64,000 nucleotides of DNA from Pollutimonas thiosulfatoxidans (lineage in GTDB: Bacteria > Pseudomonadota > Gammaproteobacteria > Burkholderiales > Burkholderiaceae_B). Both the position numbers and the translations under genes were made by a program. Positions within the stretch are counted from its first letter, which is position 1. The number at the start of each line of letters is the position of its first letter. The stretch lies in NCBI RefSeq assembly GCF_004022565.1, contig NZ_CP022987.1:2108001-2172000 (forward strand), in the 5' to 3' direction. Shown here one piece after another: positions 42,811-52,007 of this stretch. The notes below the pieces were generated by a model. The model ran no database searches. It had not been told where the DNA came from and worked only from the letters and a program-made list of their open reading frames with translations.

Positions 42811-43554
42811 TCAGATCGCTCGAGCAAAAGGCGTGCGAATGTCAGAAAGAAATTGCTGCGCGCGGGGATGCTGCGGCCGATTGAAAAAATCGTCAGGCGT
42901 TGCGGTCTCCAGGATGCTGCCGGCGTCCATGAAGAAGACGCGGTCTGCCACCTCGTGGGCGAACCCCATTTCGTGGCTGACGCACACCATGGTCATGCCG
43001 TCGCGAGCCAGGTCGCGCATCACCAATAGCACTTCGCCCACCATTTCCGGATCCAGCGCACTGGTCGGCTCGTCGAAGAGCATCAGGGGCGGTTCCATGG
43101 CCAGCGCCCGCGCGATCGCGACGCGCTGCTGCTGCCCACCGGACAGGGCATCGGGCATGGCGTCGGCCTTAAAGGCCAGCCCGACACGCTCCAGCAAGGC
43201 CATGGCCTGCTCGCGTGCCTGCTTGGCGGACAAGCCACGTAAATGCATGGGCGCGAGCGTGCAATTTTCCAGCACGGACAGATGAGGAAACAAATTGAAT
43301 TGCTGAAAGACAAAACCAATGCTGGATCGGAAGGCGTTCACGTCCAGATTTTTATCGTGGATGTCCTGTCCGTTGACGCGTATGCGTCCAGATTGAATCG
43401 GCTCCAGGCGGTTCAGCGTGCGTATCAAGGTGGACTTGCCCGAGCCCGAAGGCCCGCACACCACCACAACCTCGCCGCGAGCCACCTTGGCATTGATGTT
43501 GACCAGCGCATGGTACTTGCCATACCACTTGTTGACGTCATGAAATTCGATCAT
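42811..43554 (-). CDS. Polar amino-acid ABC transporter ATP-binding protein
   Basis: 247 residues from the ATG at 43554, set by the ATGA overlap with the permease before it. Walker A GPSGSGKSTLIRTLNRLE, FVFQQFNLFPHLSVLENC, signature LSGGQQQRVAIARAL and Walker B LMLFDEPTSALD are those of GlnQ/GltL-type ATPases. It drives uptake through the two membrane partners encoded upstream. Confidence 0.95.
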   Translation of the reverse strand: MIEFHDVNKWYGKYHALVNINAKVARGEVVVVCGPSGSGKSTLIRTLNRLEPIQSGRIRVNGQDIHDKNLDVNAFRSSIGFVFQQFNLFPHLSVLENCTLAPMHLRGLSAKQAREQAMALLERVGLAFKADAMPDALSGGQQQRVAIARALAMEPPLMLFDEPTSALDPEMVGEVLLVMRDLARDGMTMVCVSHEMGFAHEVADRVFFMDAGSILETATPDDFFNRPQHPRAQQFLSDIRTPFARAI

Positions 43555-44270
43555 GCCGATACCTCTTGCAAAGGCGCAGCAATCGCGCGGCGCGATAGCC
43601 GGCGCTCCAGCCAGTAGGCAAAACGCCCCAGACCGAAGCACATGGTGAAATAGGTCAGGCCAAGGACCAGATAGATCTGCGCCGGCCACACCATGACCTG
43701 CGTATTGATCTGCGATGTAATGAAAGACACCTCAGCAAGCCCAATGATGTAACCCAGGGATGTCTCCTTGATGGTAGAGACAAACTGGTTGACCAGCGAA
43801 GGCAGCATGTTGCGTAAAGCCTGGGGCAGCACTACCAGGCGCATCGCGCGAAAATACCCCAAACCCAGCGACCGGGCAGACTCCATCTGCCCTTTTGGCA
43901 AGCCCTGTATGCCGGCGCGTATGATCTCCGCCAGATAGGCAGCGTCGAACACCACCAGCGCGATCAGCATAGTGGTGAACTGGTCGGTCTTCACACCGGT
44001 CACACTGGGCAGGAAGAAATAAGCCCAGAACACCACCATCAGCAGTGGCGTGCCCCGCACCACAAACACCAGCGCACTGACCGGCCAGCGCACTGCGCGC
44101 CAGGGGCTGATGCGGGCAAAGGCCAGCACTACGCCCAACGGCAGGGCCAGCACCAGCGCCAATGACGCCAGGATGACCGTCAGAGCCAGGCCACCTAGCG
44201 GGCCATACGGATACTGACCCACCAGAAAATACAGCCAGTACGTATCGATGATCTCCAGGAAACCGCTCAT
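43551..44270 (-). CDS. Polar amino-acid ABC transporter permease (GltK-like)
   Basis: 239 residues from the ATG at 44270; the longer open frame is the shadow of the upstream permease. Hydrophobic helices plus the HisMQ/GlnP blocks LTVILASLALVLALPLGVVLA, VRGTPLLMVVFWAYF and GLPKGQMESARSLGLGYFRAMRLVVLPQA. It overlaps its neighbours by four bases on each side (ATGA). Confidence 0.93.
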   Translation of the reverse strand: MSGFLEIIDTYWLYFLVGQYPYGPLGGLALTVILASLALVLALPLGVVLAFARISPWRAVRWPVSALVFVVRGTPLLMVVFWAYFFLPSVTGVKTDQFTTMLIALVVFDAAYLAEIIRAGIQGLPKGQMESARSLGLGYFRAMRLVVLPQALRNMLPSLVNQFVSTIKETSLGYIIGLAEVSFITSQINTQVMVWPAQIYLVLGLTYFTMCFGLGRFAYWLERRLSRRAIAAPLQEVSA

Positions 44271-44974
44271 AGCGCTCTCGCTGGATAACGATGCTGGAAC
44301 CAGGCAGCCAAGCCCGTGATCATCAGCGATAGGCTTAAATAGGCCGCCGTCGCAAAGGCAAAGGACTCGAAGCTGCGAAACGTGGCGCTCTCGACCTGGC
44401 CTGCCTGGTACATCAGTTCTGCCACCCCGATCACTGTAGCGATACTGGTGTTCTTCCAGAGATTCAGGGTTTGGGAAATAAGGGGCGGCGTGGTCACCCG
44501 CAAGGCTTGCGGCAGAATGACCCTGCGCATGGCGCCCATAAAGCTGAAACCCAGCGCGCGGGCGGCTTCGAACTGGACAGTGGAAATCGAGCGGATGCCA
44601 CTGCGGATGTCCTCTGCCATATAAGCCGAGGTGTAAAGGGTCAGTGCTATGACCGCGCAAGTGGCTTCGATGTCTCCGGCATAGAGCCATTTTCGCCAGC
44701 TATCCGGCAAAAGCTCTGGCGCGCCGAAATACCAGAACAGCATGTGCGCAAGCAGAGGTATGTTGCGTATGGACTCGACAAATACAAAGCCGATGGCGCG
44801 TAACGGGGCAAAGGGCGACAGGCGCAACAGCGCGACGATGGTCGCCAAAGGCAAGGACAGCAGCAGCGACACAAACAGCAGCATTAACGATAACGACAGG
44901 CCCGCCAGGAGCATGTCGTGATACTGACCGCTGAGCAGCATGGATACATCAAATTCGGGCATGGCGTACTTCAA
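44267..44974 (-). CDS. Polar amino-acid ABC transporter permease (GltJ-like)
   Basis: 235 residues; a second ATG four codons in (44962) is also possible. Blocks LSLSLMLLFVSLLLSLPLATIVALL, ESIRNIPLLAHMLFWYFG and STVQFEAARALGFSFMGAMRRVILPQALR place it in the same permease family. It probably forms a heterodimer with the next gene product. The binding-protein gene lies 101 bases upstream. Confidence 0.93.
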   Translation of the reverse strand: MKYAMPEFDVSMLLSGQYHDMLLAGLSLSLMLLFVSLLLSLPLATIVALLRLSPFAPLRAIGFVFVESIRNIPLLAHMLFWYFGAPELLPDSWRKWLYAGDIEATCAVIALTLYTSAYMAEDIRSGIRSISTVQFEAARALGFSFMGAMRRVILPQALRVTTPPLISQTLNLWKNTSIATVIGVAELMYQAGQVESATFRSFESFAFATAAYLSLSLMITGLAAWFQHRYPARAL

Positions 44975-45075
44975 TACTTCGGTCGCCTGAGCCGACCCAT
45001 GGAACCAGGCTTGCAGGACGTGAAAAAATAGTCGGCCAGAGCTAGGGAAGCCCTGAAGCTCCGGCCGTTCCTGGC

Positions 45076-45906
45076 CTAGTCGATTTTATCCGTTTCGAAC
45101 TTGAAGTCGCGCGATGTGAACTGGGATTTGGTGTCTGGGCCGTACCATTTGAAGAAAATCTTCTCGGCTTCGCCGGAAGCTTCCAGCTCGCGCAGCGTGT
45201 CGTCCACGACTTTCTTCAGCGCGACCTCACCTTTACGCAAGCCCAAGGCCAGCGGCTCTTTGCTGAGGTTTTCCTTCAGGACCACGAAGTCTTTCTGTGC
45301 CGGGCCAAGCTTGGCATACACGCGCATCAGGGCAGCTTCATCGTCAACATAGCCCGCACCCTTGCCTTGCTGCAGGGCCTGGAAGGCTTGCTGGCTGGTA
45401 TCAAAAGTGACCACATCGACGTCAGGCACCGCTTTACGTACGTTAGGCTCTTGCGTACCGCCGCGCAAAGTCACGACCTTCTTGCCCGACAGGTCCGCCA
45501 GGTTTGCGACGCCACTATCTTTGCGTACCAGTACTTTCTGCCCTGTGACGAAAGTCGTCAAGGAGAAATCCACCAGCGCCTCGCGCTCTTTATTGTGGGT
45601 CAGGCCGGCAGCAATAATATCGACATGGCCTTGTTGAAGCTCGGGAATGCGGGCGGCAACCGCCACCTGCTTGAATACCGGCTTCACGCCTATCTTGTCG
45701 GCGATGGCGTTTGCCAAGTCGACTTCGTAGCCGATGAACTGGCGCGTTTTGGGATCAATAAAAGTGGCCGGCTCGTCAGTACCCAGAACACCCACAACCA
45801 ACTCACCTTTCTTCTTGATATCCTCTAGTTGGTCGGCATGAGCGACCGCCGCCGAAAGACTCAAGACCGTCGCGCCCACTAGAGCGATCAGTTTTGTTAA
45901 ACGCAT
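45076..45906 (-). CDS. Polar amino-acid ABC transporter substrate-binding protein
   Basis: 276 residues with a signal peptide ending AAVAHA-DQ (about residue 24). The blocks GELVVGVLGTDEPATFIDPKT, IGYEVDLANAIADKIGV, ELQQGHVDIIAAGLTHNKER and FSLTTFVTGQKVLVRK are family 3 extracellular binding protein elements. The ligand is an amino acid, in the glutamate/aspartate-like branch by eye, but not certain. It is first in the operon; 101 bases separate it from the permeases, allowing higher expression of this subunit. Confidence 0.93.
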   Translation of the reverse strand: MRLTKLIALVGATVLSLSAAVAHADQLEDIKKKGELVVGVLGTDEPATFIDPKTRQFIGYEVDLANAIADKIGVKPVFKQVAVAARIPELQQGHVDIIAAGLTHNKEREALVDFSLTTFVTGQKVLVRKDSGVANLADLSGKKVVTLRGGTQEPNVRKAVPDVDVVTFDTSQQAFQALQQGKGAGYVDDEAALMRVYAKLGPAQKDFVVLKENLSKEPLALGLRKGEVALKKVVDDTLRELEASGEAEKIFFKWYGPDTKSQFTSRDFKFETDKID

Positions 45907-46020
45907 GATTTCTGCCTGCTAATAATGATGAATGGTAATTAAGAACTGCTTCGTTACTATAAAAAAGCATATCAGCGCGCGCAGTAACTCGGAAATGATT
46001 AAATCTTATAAGTTTATGGA

Positions 46021-46620
46021 TTGTCTGTGTATATAGAAAATGTCTCCGCGCTTTTCATCCTGGGCCACGCCGGCACAGGCAAAACCTTCCTGACCAATCA
46101 CTTCGTGGCCAGCCAGCGCAAGTCCGGCCATAGCTGGTGCGTGCTGGACAAGGATGTCGTCAGCGAAGTGTGGTCAGGCGCGCTGCTGTCTGCCCACGGC
46201 CATGACCCCAATGACCGCGACAGCCCCTTCTTCAAGGAAGCCATACGCGACCTAGGTTACCAAGGCACCTTACGCATAGGTAGAGATCAACTCGAACTGG
46301 GCACCAACGTGGTTTTCCCCGCACCCTGGAGCCGGGAATTGGCCTCGGGCGCCCTGTTTTCGGCCGCAGCACTGAATCTGCCCGAGCATACGCGGCTGGG
46401 GCACGTCTGGCTGGACCTGCCCATCGATGTGCGCAAGGCCCGCATCATCAGCCGCGGCGACCCCCGCGATCAATGGAAGCTGGATCACTGGGACGATTAC
46501 GTTCGAGGACTGAAGCGCCCGGCGGCGGTGTCGGATGGCCGCGTGCCCGTTCTGGATGCCAGCCTACCGATAGACGAACAGATCACGTTCTTGAACAATC
46601 TGGCGCAGGGCGCCAGCTAG
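46021..46620 (+). CDS. P-loop ATP-binding protein, possible small-molecule kinase
   Basis: 199 residues from the TTG at 46021; GTG at 46027 is an alternative start and no ATG fits. A P-loop (ILGHAGTGKTFLTNHF) opens the protein, CVLDKDVVSEVWSGALL gives a second conserved-looking element, and RKARIISRGDPRD resembles the arginine-containing LID of nucleoside/sugar kinase-like P-loop proteins. I do not recognise the exact family or substrate. It is divergent from the amino-acid importer and could act on the same compound; this is only positional. Confidence 0.65.
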   Translation: MSVYIENVSALFILGHAGTGKTFLTNHFVASQRKSGHSWCVLDKDVVSEVWSGALLSAHGHDPNDRDSPFFKEAIRDLGYQGTLRIGRDQLELGTNVVFPAPWSRELASGALFSAAALNLPEHTRLGHVWLDLPIDVRKARIISRGDPRDQWKLDHWDDYVRGLKRPAAVSDGRVPVLDASLPIDEQITFLNNLAQGAS

Positions 46621-46624
46621 TCCG

Positions 46625-47365
46625 TTACAGGCTTAAACCGCCACTTGCCTCGATGACTGCTCCATTGACATAGCTGGCCTCGTCACTGGCCAGGAAGGCG
46701 TAAATATTGGCGATCTCCATGGGCCTGCCCAGCCTTTTCAGGGGTACTTGCTCGCGCATCTTGGTCAGCACGGTGTCTGGCACGCTGGACAACATGGAGG
46801 TCTCGATGAAGCCAGGCGCTACGGCGTTCACCCGGATGCCCTTGGGGCCCAGCTCGCGAGCCCAGGTTTTCGTGAAACCGATCACGCCGAACTTCGCGGC
46901 CGCATAATTGGTTTGCCCGAAGTTGCCGTAGATGCCTACGACGGAGCTCGCATTCAGAATAACGCCGCTGCCTTGCGCAATCATGAAGCCGATAACCGAC
47001 TGCGCGGCGTTGAACACCCCCTTCAGATTGATGTCTATAACGGAATCGAACTCGTCAGTGCTCATTTTCTCGAGCCGCGCGTCCCGCGTAATGCCGGCGT
47101 TATTCACCAGAATGTCAAGGCGCCCAAAGCGCTCCACCACTTGGGCAACCATCCCATCAAGCGCGGGCCGATCGGTAACACTGAGCGCGAAACCGATCGC
47201 TGGACCGCCTTGGGCTTCACATGCGGCTACTGTACGTTCTACCGCTACGGCATTCAGGTCGCATACGACAACCGTTGCGCCTTCGCGAGCAAATTTCAGT
47301 GCCGTCGCCTCTCCAATGCCTTGGCCTGCGCCGGTAACAACCGCGACTTTTCCTTGTAGCTTCAT
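46625..47365 (-). CDS. Short-chain dehydrogenase/reductase, FabG-like
   Basis: 246 residues from the ATG at 47365 (MKLQGKVAVVTGAGQGIGE). The cofactor loop TGAGQGIGEATA, CDLNA, NNAGITRD, catalytic NASSVVGIYGNFGQTNYAAAK (Ser, Tyr and Lys) and the ending GAVIEASGGLSL are typical. It most resembles 3-oxoacyl-ACP or acetoacetyl-CoA reductases, but many substrates are possible. It is a single gene, convergent with the P-loop gene (4-base gap) and divergent from sulP. Confidence 0.9.
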   Translation of the reverse strand: MKLQGKVAVVTGAGQGIGEATALKFAREGATVVVCDLNAVAVERTVAACEAQGGPAIGFALSVTDRPALDGMVAQVVERFGRLDILVNNAGITRDARLEKMSTDEFDSVIDINLKGVFNAAQSVIGFMIAQGSGVILNASSVVGIYGNFGQTNYAAAKFGVIGFTKTWARELGPKGIRVNAVAPGFIETSMLSSVPDTVLTKMREQVPLKRLGRPMEIANIYAFLASDEASYVNGAVIEASGGLSL

Positions 47366-47560
47366 AATTCTGCCAATATAAAGATGGCTAGCCATCGTTA
47401 ACGAATGCGTATGCGCCGCCTTCGCAGCGAGGCGCCCCGCGCTCGCAAGCTTAACGAGTTTTTTGACGTCAGGGCAATCAGGTAGAATTGTCGATTCCGA
47501 ATCACTCCAGTCGCTGCTTTGATGCGACGCCTCGCTTGCACGCTGCAGGTTGGCTGTTTC

Positions 47561-49045
47561 ATGTATCTCTTCCACACATTCAACCGCGAATGGCTGGCCA
47601 ACCCCCGAGCCGACATTCTGGCGGGCATACTCGTTGCCTTGGCCTTGATCCCCGAAGCTATCGGCTTTTCCATCATCGCCGGCGTGGATCCCCGCGTCGG
47701 GCTGTATGCGTCCTTTTCCATTGCGGTGATTATCTCGCTAGTGGGTGGGCGGCCGGGAATGATCTCGGCGGCCACCGCCGCCGTTGCAGTCGTTGTCGTG
47801 CCGCTGGTGCGCGACCATGGCGTCGATTACCTTTTCGCCGCCACCGCCCTGATGGGCGTCCTCCAGATTGCGGCAGGCTTTCTGCGGCTGGACCTGCTTA
47901 TGCAATATGTGTCCAGATCGGTGGTCACAGGCTTTGTGAATGCGTTGGCCATACTGATATTTGCCGCGCAGCTGCCACAACTGATGGGCGTCACGTGGGT
48001 TACCTATGCCATGGTTGCAGCCGCCCTGGCGATTATTTACCTGCTGCCGCGATTCACTCGAGTCATACCGTCGCCACTGATCGCGATCGTGATCCTGACC
48101 ATCGTATCGATCTATGGCGGCCTGGACGTCAACACTGTGGGCGACATGGGCGAACTGCCTTCGACCTTGCCTTCCTTTTTGTTGCCCAACATCCCGCTGA
48201 CGTGGGAAACGCTGCAGATCATCTTTCCTTATTCGCTGACCATGGCGGCCGTTGGACTGCTCGAATCCATGATGACCGCGCAGATTGTCGATGACCTGAC
48301 CGACACGCCCAGCGATAAGCGCCGGGAATGCAAAGGCCAGGGCATAGCGAACTTCGTGACGGCATTCTTTGGTGGCATGGGCGGTTGCGCCATGATCGGC
48401 CAATCGGTGATCAACGTTAAGTCAGGCGGTTCGACGCGGCTCTCCACTTTTGTGGCGGGCGCATTTCTGCTTTTCCTGATTGTCGTGCTTGGCCCCTTGG
48501 TGGCGCAGATTCCCATGCCGGCGCTGGTCGCCGTGATGATTATGGTGTCAATCGGCACCTTCAGTTGGAGCTCCGTAAAAAATCTGCGGTCTTATCCCTG
48601 GCAGTCGTCCGTGGTGATGATCGTGACAGTGGTCGTGGTCGTTTGGACCCATGACCTCGCGCGGGGCGTTCTGGCTGGCGTCATCCTCAGTGGCCTGTTC
48701 TTCGCCGGCAAGGTCAAGCAACTGTTCACCGTCCACACCAGCCTGTCTTCGGACGGCAAGATACGCACATACTTTTACGTGGGCCAGGTGTTCTTTGCAT
48801 CCGCCGAGCGGCTGGCCGAGGCCATAGACTTCAAGGAAGTCGTCGATAAGGTCGTGATAGACCTGAGCGCAGCTCACTTCTGGGATATATCGGCCGTCGG
48901 CATACTGGACAAGGCCATCCTGAAGTTGCGTCGGGAAGGCACTGAGGTAGAGATCACCGGCCTGAATGAAAGTAGCGCGACACTCGTCAGCCGCTACGCC
49001 GTCTACGATAAGGCCGGTGTCAACGCTGGCTCTCAGGTGCATTAG
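47561..49045 (+). CDS. SulP-family anion transporter with STAS domain
   Basis: 494 residues from the ATG at 47561; starts at 47519/47522 in the same frame are possible. Ten or more membrane helices with the SulP blocks ILVALALIPEAIGFSIIAGVDPRVGLY (split over two helices), GMISAATAAVAVVVVPL and GGMGGCAMIGQSVINVKSGGSTRLS are followed by a C-terminal STAS domain (VVIDLSAAHFWDISAVGILD). It imports or exchanges sulfate, bicarbonate or a dicarboxylate; the anion is unknown. It is 8 bases upstream of a universal stress protein gene. Confidence 0.92.
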   Translation: MYLFHTFNREWLANPRADILAGILVALALIPEAIGFSIIAGVDPRVGLYASFSIAVIISLVGGRPGMISAATAAVAVVVVPLVRDHGVDYLFAATALMGVLQIAAGFLRLDLLMQYVSRSVVTGFVNALAILIFAAQLPQLMGVTWVTYAMVAAALAIIYLLPRFTRVIPSPLIAIVILTIVSIYGGLDVNTVGDMGELPSTLPSFLLPNIPLTWETLQIIFPYSLTMAAVGLLESMMTAQIVDDLTDTPSDKRRECKGQGIANFVTAFFGGMGGCAMIGQSVINVKSGGSTRLSTFVAGAFLLFLIVVLGPLVAQIPMPALVAVMIMVSIGTFSWSSVKNLRSYPWQSSVVMIVTVVVVVWTHDLARGVLAGVILSGLFFAGKVKQLFTVHTSLSSDGKIRTYFYVGQVFFASAERLAEAIDFKEVVDKVVIDLSAAHFWDISAVGILDKAILKLRREGTEVEITGLNESSATLVSRYAVYDKAGVNAGSQVH

Positions 49046-49053
49046 GAAAAGAC

Positions 49054-49908
49054 ATGCCGAAAATACTCGCTTGCCTTGATACGTCCGCCTATGCCGAAAG
49101 TGTTTGCGATGTAGCCGCGTGGGCAGCAGCAAGACTGGCGTACCCCGTCGAACTTTTGCATGTCGTCCAACGCAAGAGTGCCGTTGCCATGCGCAACGAC
49201 TTTAGCGGTGCTATCGGGTTGGGCGTCAAGAGCAGCCTCTTGCAAGAGCTTACCGAAATCGAAGAGGCGGAAGCCAAGCTGGCTGTGGAAAGCGGCCGCG
49301 CACTCTTATCTGCCGCAACAGATCGCTTGCGCTCGGCAGGCCTTACCGACATTGCCGTGACGCATCGCCATGGCGGTATTGTTGAAACCATCATCGAGCG
49401 TGAAGCCGATTGTGCGGTTGTCGTCATGGGCAAACGAGGTGCATCGCGCGAGTTCGCCTCCGCCCATATGGGTTCGAAGATCGAGCGCGTTCTGCGAGCC
49501 AGCTCGAAACCGACCCTGATCGCACCACTGAAGCTGCGGCCAATCAAGAATGCGATTATTGCCTTCGATGGCGGCGCATCGGCAAAGCGCGCCCTGGACC
49601 TGGTCCTGACGTCGCCGCTATTTGCCGGCATGGCGCCACATGTCATCATGGCAGGTACCGACAACGAAGAGAATCGTGCCGTACTCGAGGCAGTGCGCCA
49701 ACGATTTGCCGACGCGGGAACTCGTGCCGAGACGGTTCTGCTTTCTGGAGTGGCGGAGACGGCAATATCGGACTACATGGACGCCCATGCCGAAAGCGTG
49801 CTTGTCATGGGCGCCTATGGACACTCGCCGCTACGCAATATGATCGTCGGCAGCACGACAACGTCGGTTATCCGAATGATATCAGTGCCGATACTGCTTG
49901 TTCGCTAG
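49054..49908 (+). CDS. Universal stress protein with two UspA domains
   Basis: 284 residues, a tandem of two UspA folds. Each carries the G-2x-G-9x-G-S/T nucleotide loop: MGKRGASREFASAHMGSK in domain 1 and MGAYGHSPLRNMIVGSTT in domain 2, so both should bind ATP. Eight bases separate it from sulP, indicating one transcript; it may regulate the transporter or respond to the same stress. The gene ends facing an oxidoreductase on the other strand. Confidence 0.93.
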   Translation: MPKILACLDTSAYAESVCDVAAWAAARLAYPVELLHVVQRKSAVAMRNDFSGAIGLGVKSSLLQELTEIEEAEAKLAVESGRALLSAATDRLRSAGLTDIAVTHRHGGIVETIIEREADCAVVVMGKRGASREFASAHMGSKIERVLRASSKPTLIAPLKLRPIKNAIIAFDGGASAKRALDLVLTSPLFAGMAPHVIMAGTDNEENRAVLEAVRQRFADAGTRAETVLLSGVAETAISDYMDAHAESVLVMGAYGHSPLRNMIVGSTTTSVIRMISVPILLVR

Positions 49909-49935
49909 CGTCGCCGGCAGCCATTCCAGGGGTCT

Positions 49936-50940
49936 CTACAAGCGGATCAGTCGCTTGCCGAGGTTTTCGCCACGGTACAGTTCTTCGATTGCATGCATGG
50001 CGCTGTCCAGGCCATCGCTAATGTGTTCACGATACGTCAGCTTACCGGCGCGAATCAGCGCTTCAAGCTGATTGACGTACGTGGCATAAGTGTCCATGTG
50101 ATCGAAAAGAATGAAGCCCTGCATGCGGGCGCGACGCGTCAATAGAAATCGTTCGACCCGCGGTCCCATGGGGACGGGATCCCACTTGGAGATGGAGGCG
50201 GTGCCGCACACGATCACCCGCGCGCCGATCGCCAACTGCGGCATAACCGCGTCTGAAATCAGCCCGGCGGTGTTGTCGAAGTAGACATCGACACCATCAG
50301 GGCAGGCGTCTTGCAAGGCGCCGGCTATGTCGTCCGTCTTGTAGTTGATGACATGGTCATAACCGAACTGCTCATAACAGGCCCGGACTTTTTCAGGCGT
50401 GCTGGTCAGGCCTACCGTTCGGCAGCCTAAAGCTTTCGCAAGCTGGCCCACGCAAGAGCCCACGCCCCCGGCGGCTGTGGAAACGACAACGGTTTCGCCT
50501 CGCTTGGGTGCGCCTATGGTGTGCAACGCTGTCGCGGCGGTAACGCCATTGATACCCAGCACCCCCAGGTATAAAGACGGCGGGATATCCGTGGCGGTGA
50601 TCTTCTGTACGACTGCAGATGGCTGCACCACAGCGTATTGCTGCCACCCGAACCAGCCCATCAAGCGATCGCCCTCCGTATAGCCTTCGGCTTGCGATGC
50701 GACGACGGTGCCTACGCACAAGGACCGCATCACTTCGCCTATGCCAACGCTGGAGTAATTGTTGGCGTCAGCCAGCCATCCGCGCATGGCGGGCTCGACC
50801 GACAGCCACTCGTTTCGTACCAGGATCTGGCCAGCCTCCACGGCCGGGACGGCCTGGGTGTCTTTGCGAAAATTTGCCGCCGTCGGAATGGCTTCGGGTC
50901 GCGATACTACGCGGATGACTTCGTTGTTTAAGGGGTTCAT
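49936..50940 (-). CDS. NADP-dependent MDR oxidoreductase (CurA/leukotriene-B4-dehydrogenase-like)
   Basis: 334 residues from the ATG at 50940 (MNPLNNEVIRVVSRPEAIP). The blocks LVRNEWLSVEPAMRGWL, VVSTAAGGVGSCVGQLAKALGCRTVG, YFDNTAGLISDAVMPQLAIGARVIVCG and RARMQGFILFDH are those of zinc-free medium-chain reductases that reduce the double bond of enones and alkenals with NADPH. It may belong to the neighbouring catabolic cluster on the same strand, 51 bases downstream of another MDR gene. Confidence 0.9.
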   Translation of the reverse strand: MNPLNNEVIRVVSRPEAIPTAANFRKDTQAVPAVEAGQILVRNEWLSVEPAMRGWLADANNYSSVGIGEVMRSLCVGTVVASQAEGYTEGDRLMGWFGWQQYAVVQPSAVVQKITATDIPPSLYLGVLGINGVTAATALHTIGAPKRGETVVVSTAAGGVGSCVGQLAKALGCRTVGLTSTPEKVRACYEQFGYDHVINYKTDDIAGALQDACPDGVDVYFDNTAGLISDAVMPQLAIGARVIVCGTASISKWDPVPMGPRVERFLLTRRARMQGFILFDHMDTYATYVNQLEALIRAGKLTYREHISDGLDSAMHAIEELYRGENLGKRLIRL

Positions 50941-50991
50941 GGGTTGCTCTCGATAAATGTTGGGGGCCAACGCCAAGTGTCCCATACCAGC

Positions 50992-51933
50992 TTATGGAAT
51001 CAATACCACCTTACCCAACTGCCGAGAACTAGACAAGAATGTTAAAGCGTCTGCTGCCTTGTCAAAGCCAAAACAGGCAGCTACTGGAACACTGATGGAG
51101 GACAACAGCCCCTGAACGTCCTGCCTCATACTTGCATTCAGCACACGGATTTCATCGCGACTGCGTGTTCTAAACGTTACACCCATATAGGAGAGCCGAC
51201 GCAGAGCATGTAAGTTGAAGTCGAACTCCGCTTGTGCTCCGCCCAATCGTCCAACATTTACAATCCTGCCGCCGATAGCAGCCGCGGCCATGCACTGGTT
51301 TGTGGCTTCCCCGGAGACTAAATCCACAATGATCGAAGCCCCTTCTCCCTTGGTCGCCTCCAGCACCGCCTCGGGCCATCCGGCCTCCGAAGTGTCGACT
51401 GGAACGTCGCAACCGTATGCGTGCAGTGTTGACAAATGTATGGAGCTTCTTGACGTGCCCATCACGCACGACGCTCCGAGTGCCTTGGCCAACTGCATTC
51501 CTATCAGGCCCATGCAAGATGTGGCGCCCTGTATCAGGACGGTACTGCCGGTCCGCAAGCCACCCTGGGTTACTAGAGCGTCATGCATCGTTTGCAGGCC
51601 TAAGAGCAAGGACGACGCAGTCTCCCATGCCATCCCGTTAGGCACCCTACAGCATCGGTGTGCATCTGCGACCGCAAACTGCGCATAGCCGCCACTGCCG
51701 GTACACATCACTCGATCGCCCACTTTAAACTCTTCGACCTGTGAGCCCACCTCCGCTACTTCGCCGGCCCACTCCATTCCGATGATTTGGTCTTTTGGAT
51801 CACGCAGAGCCACGAGATCGATGCGATTCATTCCAATCGCCTTCACCTTGACAAGAATCTCTTGTGGTCCCGGCGTAGGCTGAGCAACGTCCGCAACCTC
51901 CACGCCAGCCGCAGCACTGATTAATGCTTTCAT
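50992..51933 (-). CDS. Medium-chain (quinone-oxidoreductase-like) dehydrogenase
   Basis: 313 residues. GroES-like N-terminal half (EILVKVKAIGMNRIDLVALRDP, GMEWAGEVAEVGSQVEEFKVGDRVM) and a Rossmann half (TVLIQGATSCMGLIGMQLAKALGA). The structural-zinc cysteines are missing, so it is the quinone-reductase/enoyl-reductase type. Substrate unknown. It lies between the other MDR gene and the Bug binding-protein gene, all minus strand, and may handle an intermediate of the aromatic pathway. Confidence 0.85.
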   Translation of the reverse strand: MKALISAAAGVEVADVAQPTPGPQEILVKVKAIGMNRIDLVALRDPKDQIIGMEWAGEVAEVGSQVEEFKVGDRVMCTGSGGYAQFAVADAHRCCRVPNGMAWETASSLLLGLQTMHDALVTQGGLRTGSTVLIQGATSCMGLIGMQLAKALGASCVMGTSRSSIHLSTLHAYGCDVPVDTSEAGWPEAVLEATKGEGASIIVDLVSGEATNQCMAAAAIGGRIVNVGRLGGAQAEFDFNLHALRRLSYMGVTFRTRSRDEIRVLNASMRQDVQGLLSSISVPVAACFGFDKAADALTFLSSSRQLGKVVLIP

Positions 51934-52007
51934 GTTTCTACTCTTCGGTAAGACTCAACGGAGTCGCCATATAACGTAACTGGAGCCGCTCGGGCTCCAG
52001 CGCCACT

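Noticed and set aside
47463..47488. Promoter TTGACG ... TAGAAT before sulP
   Set aside because: The 14-base spacer is too short for a standard sigma-70 promoter.
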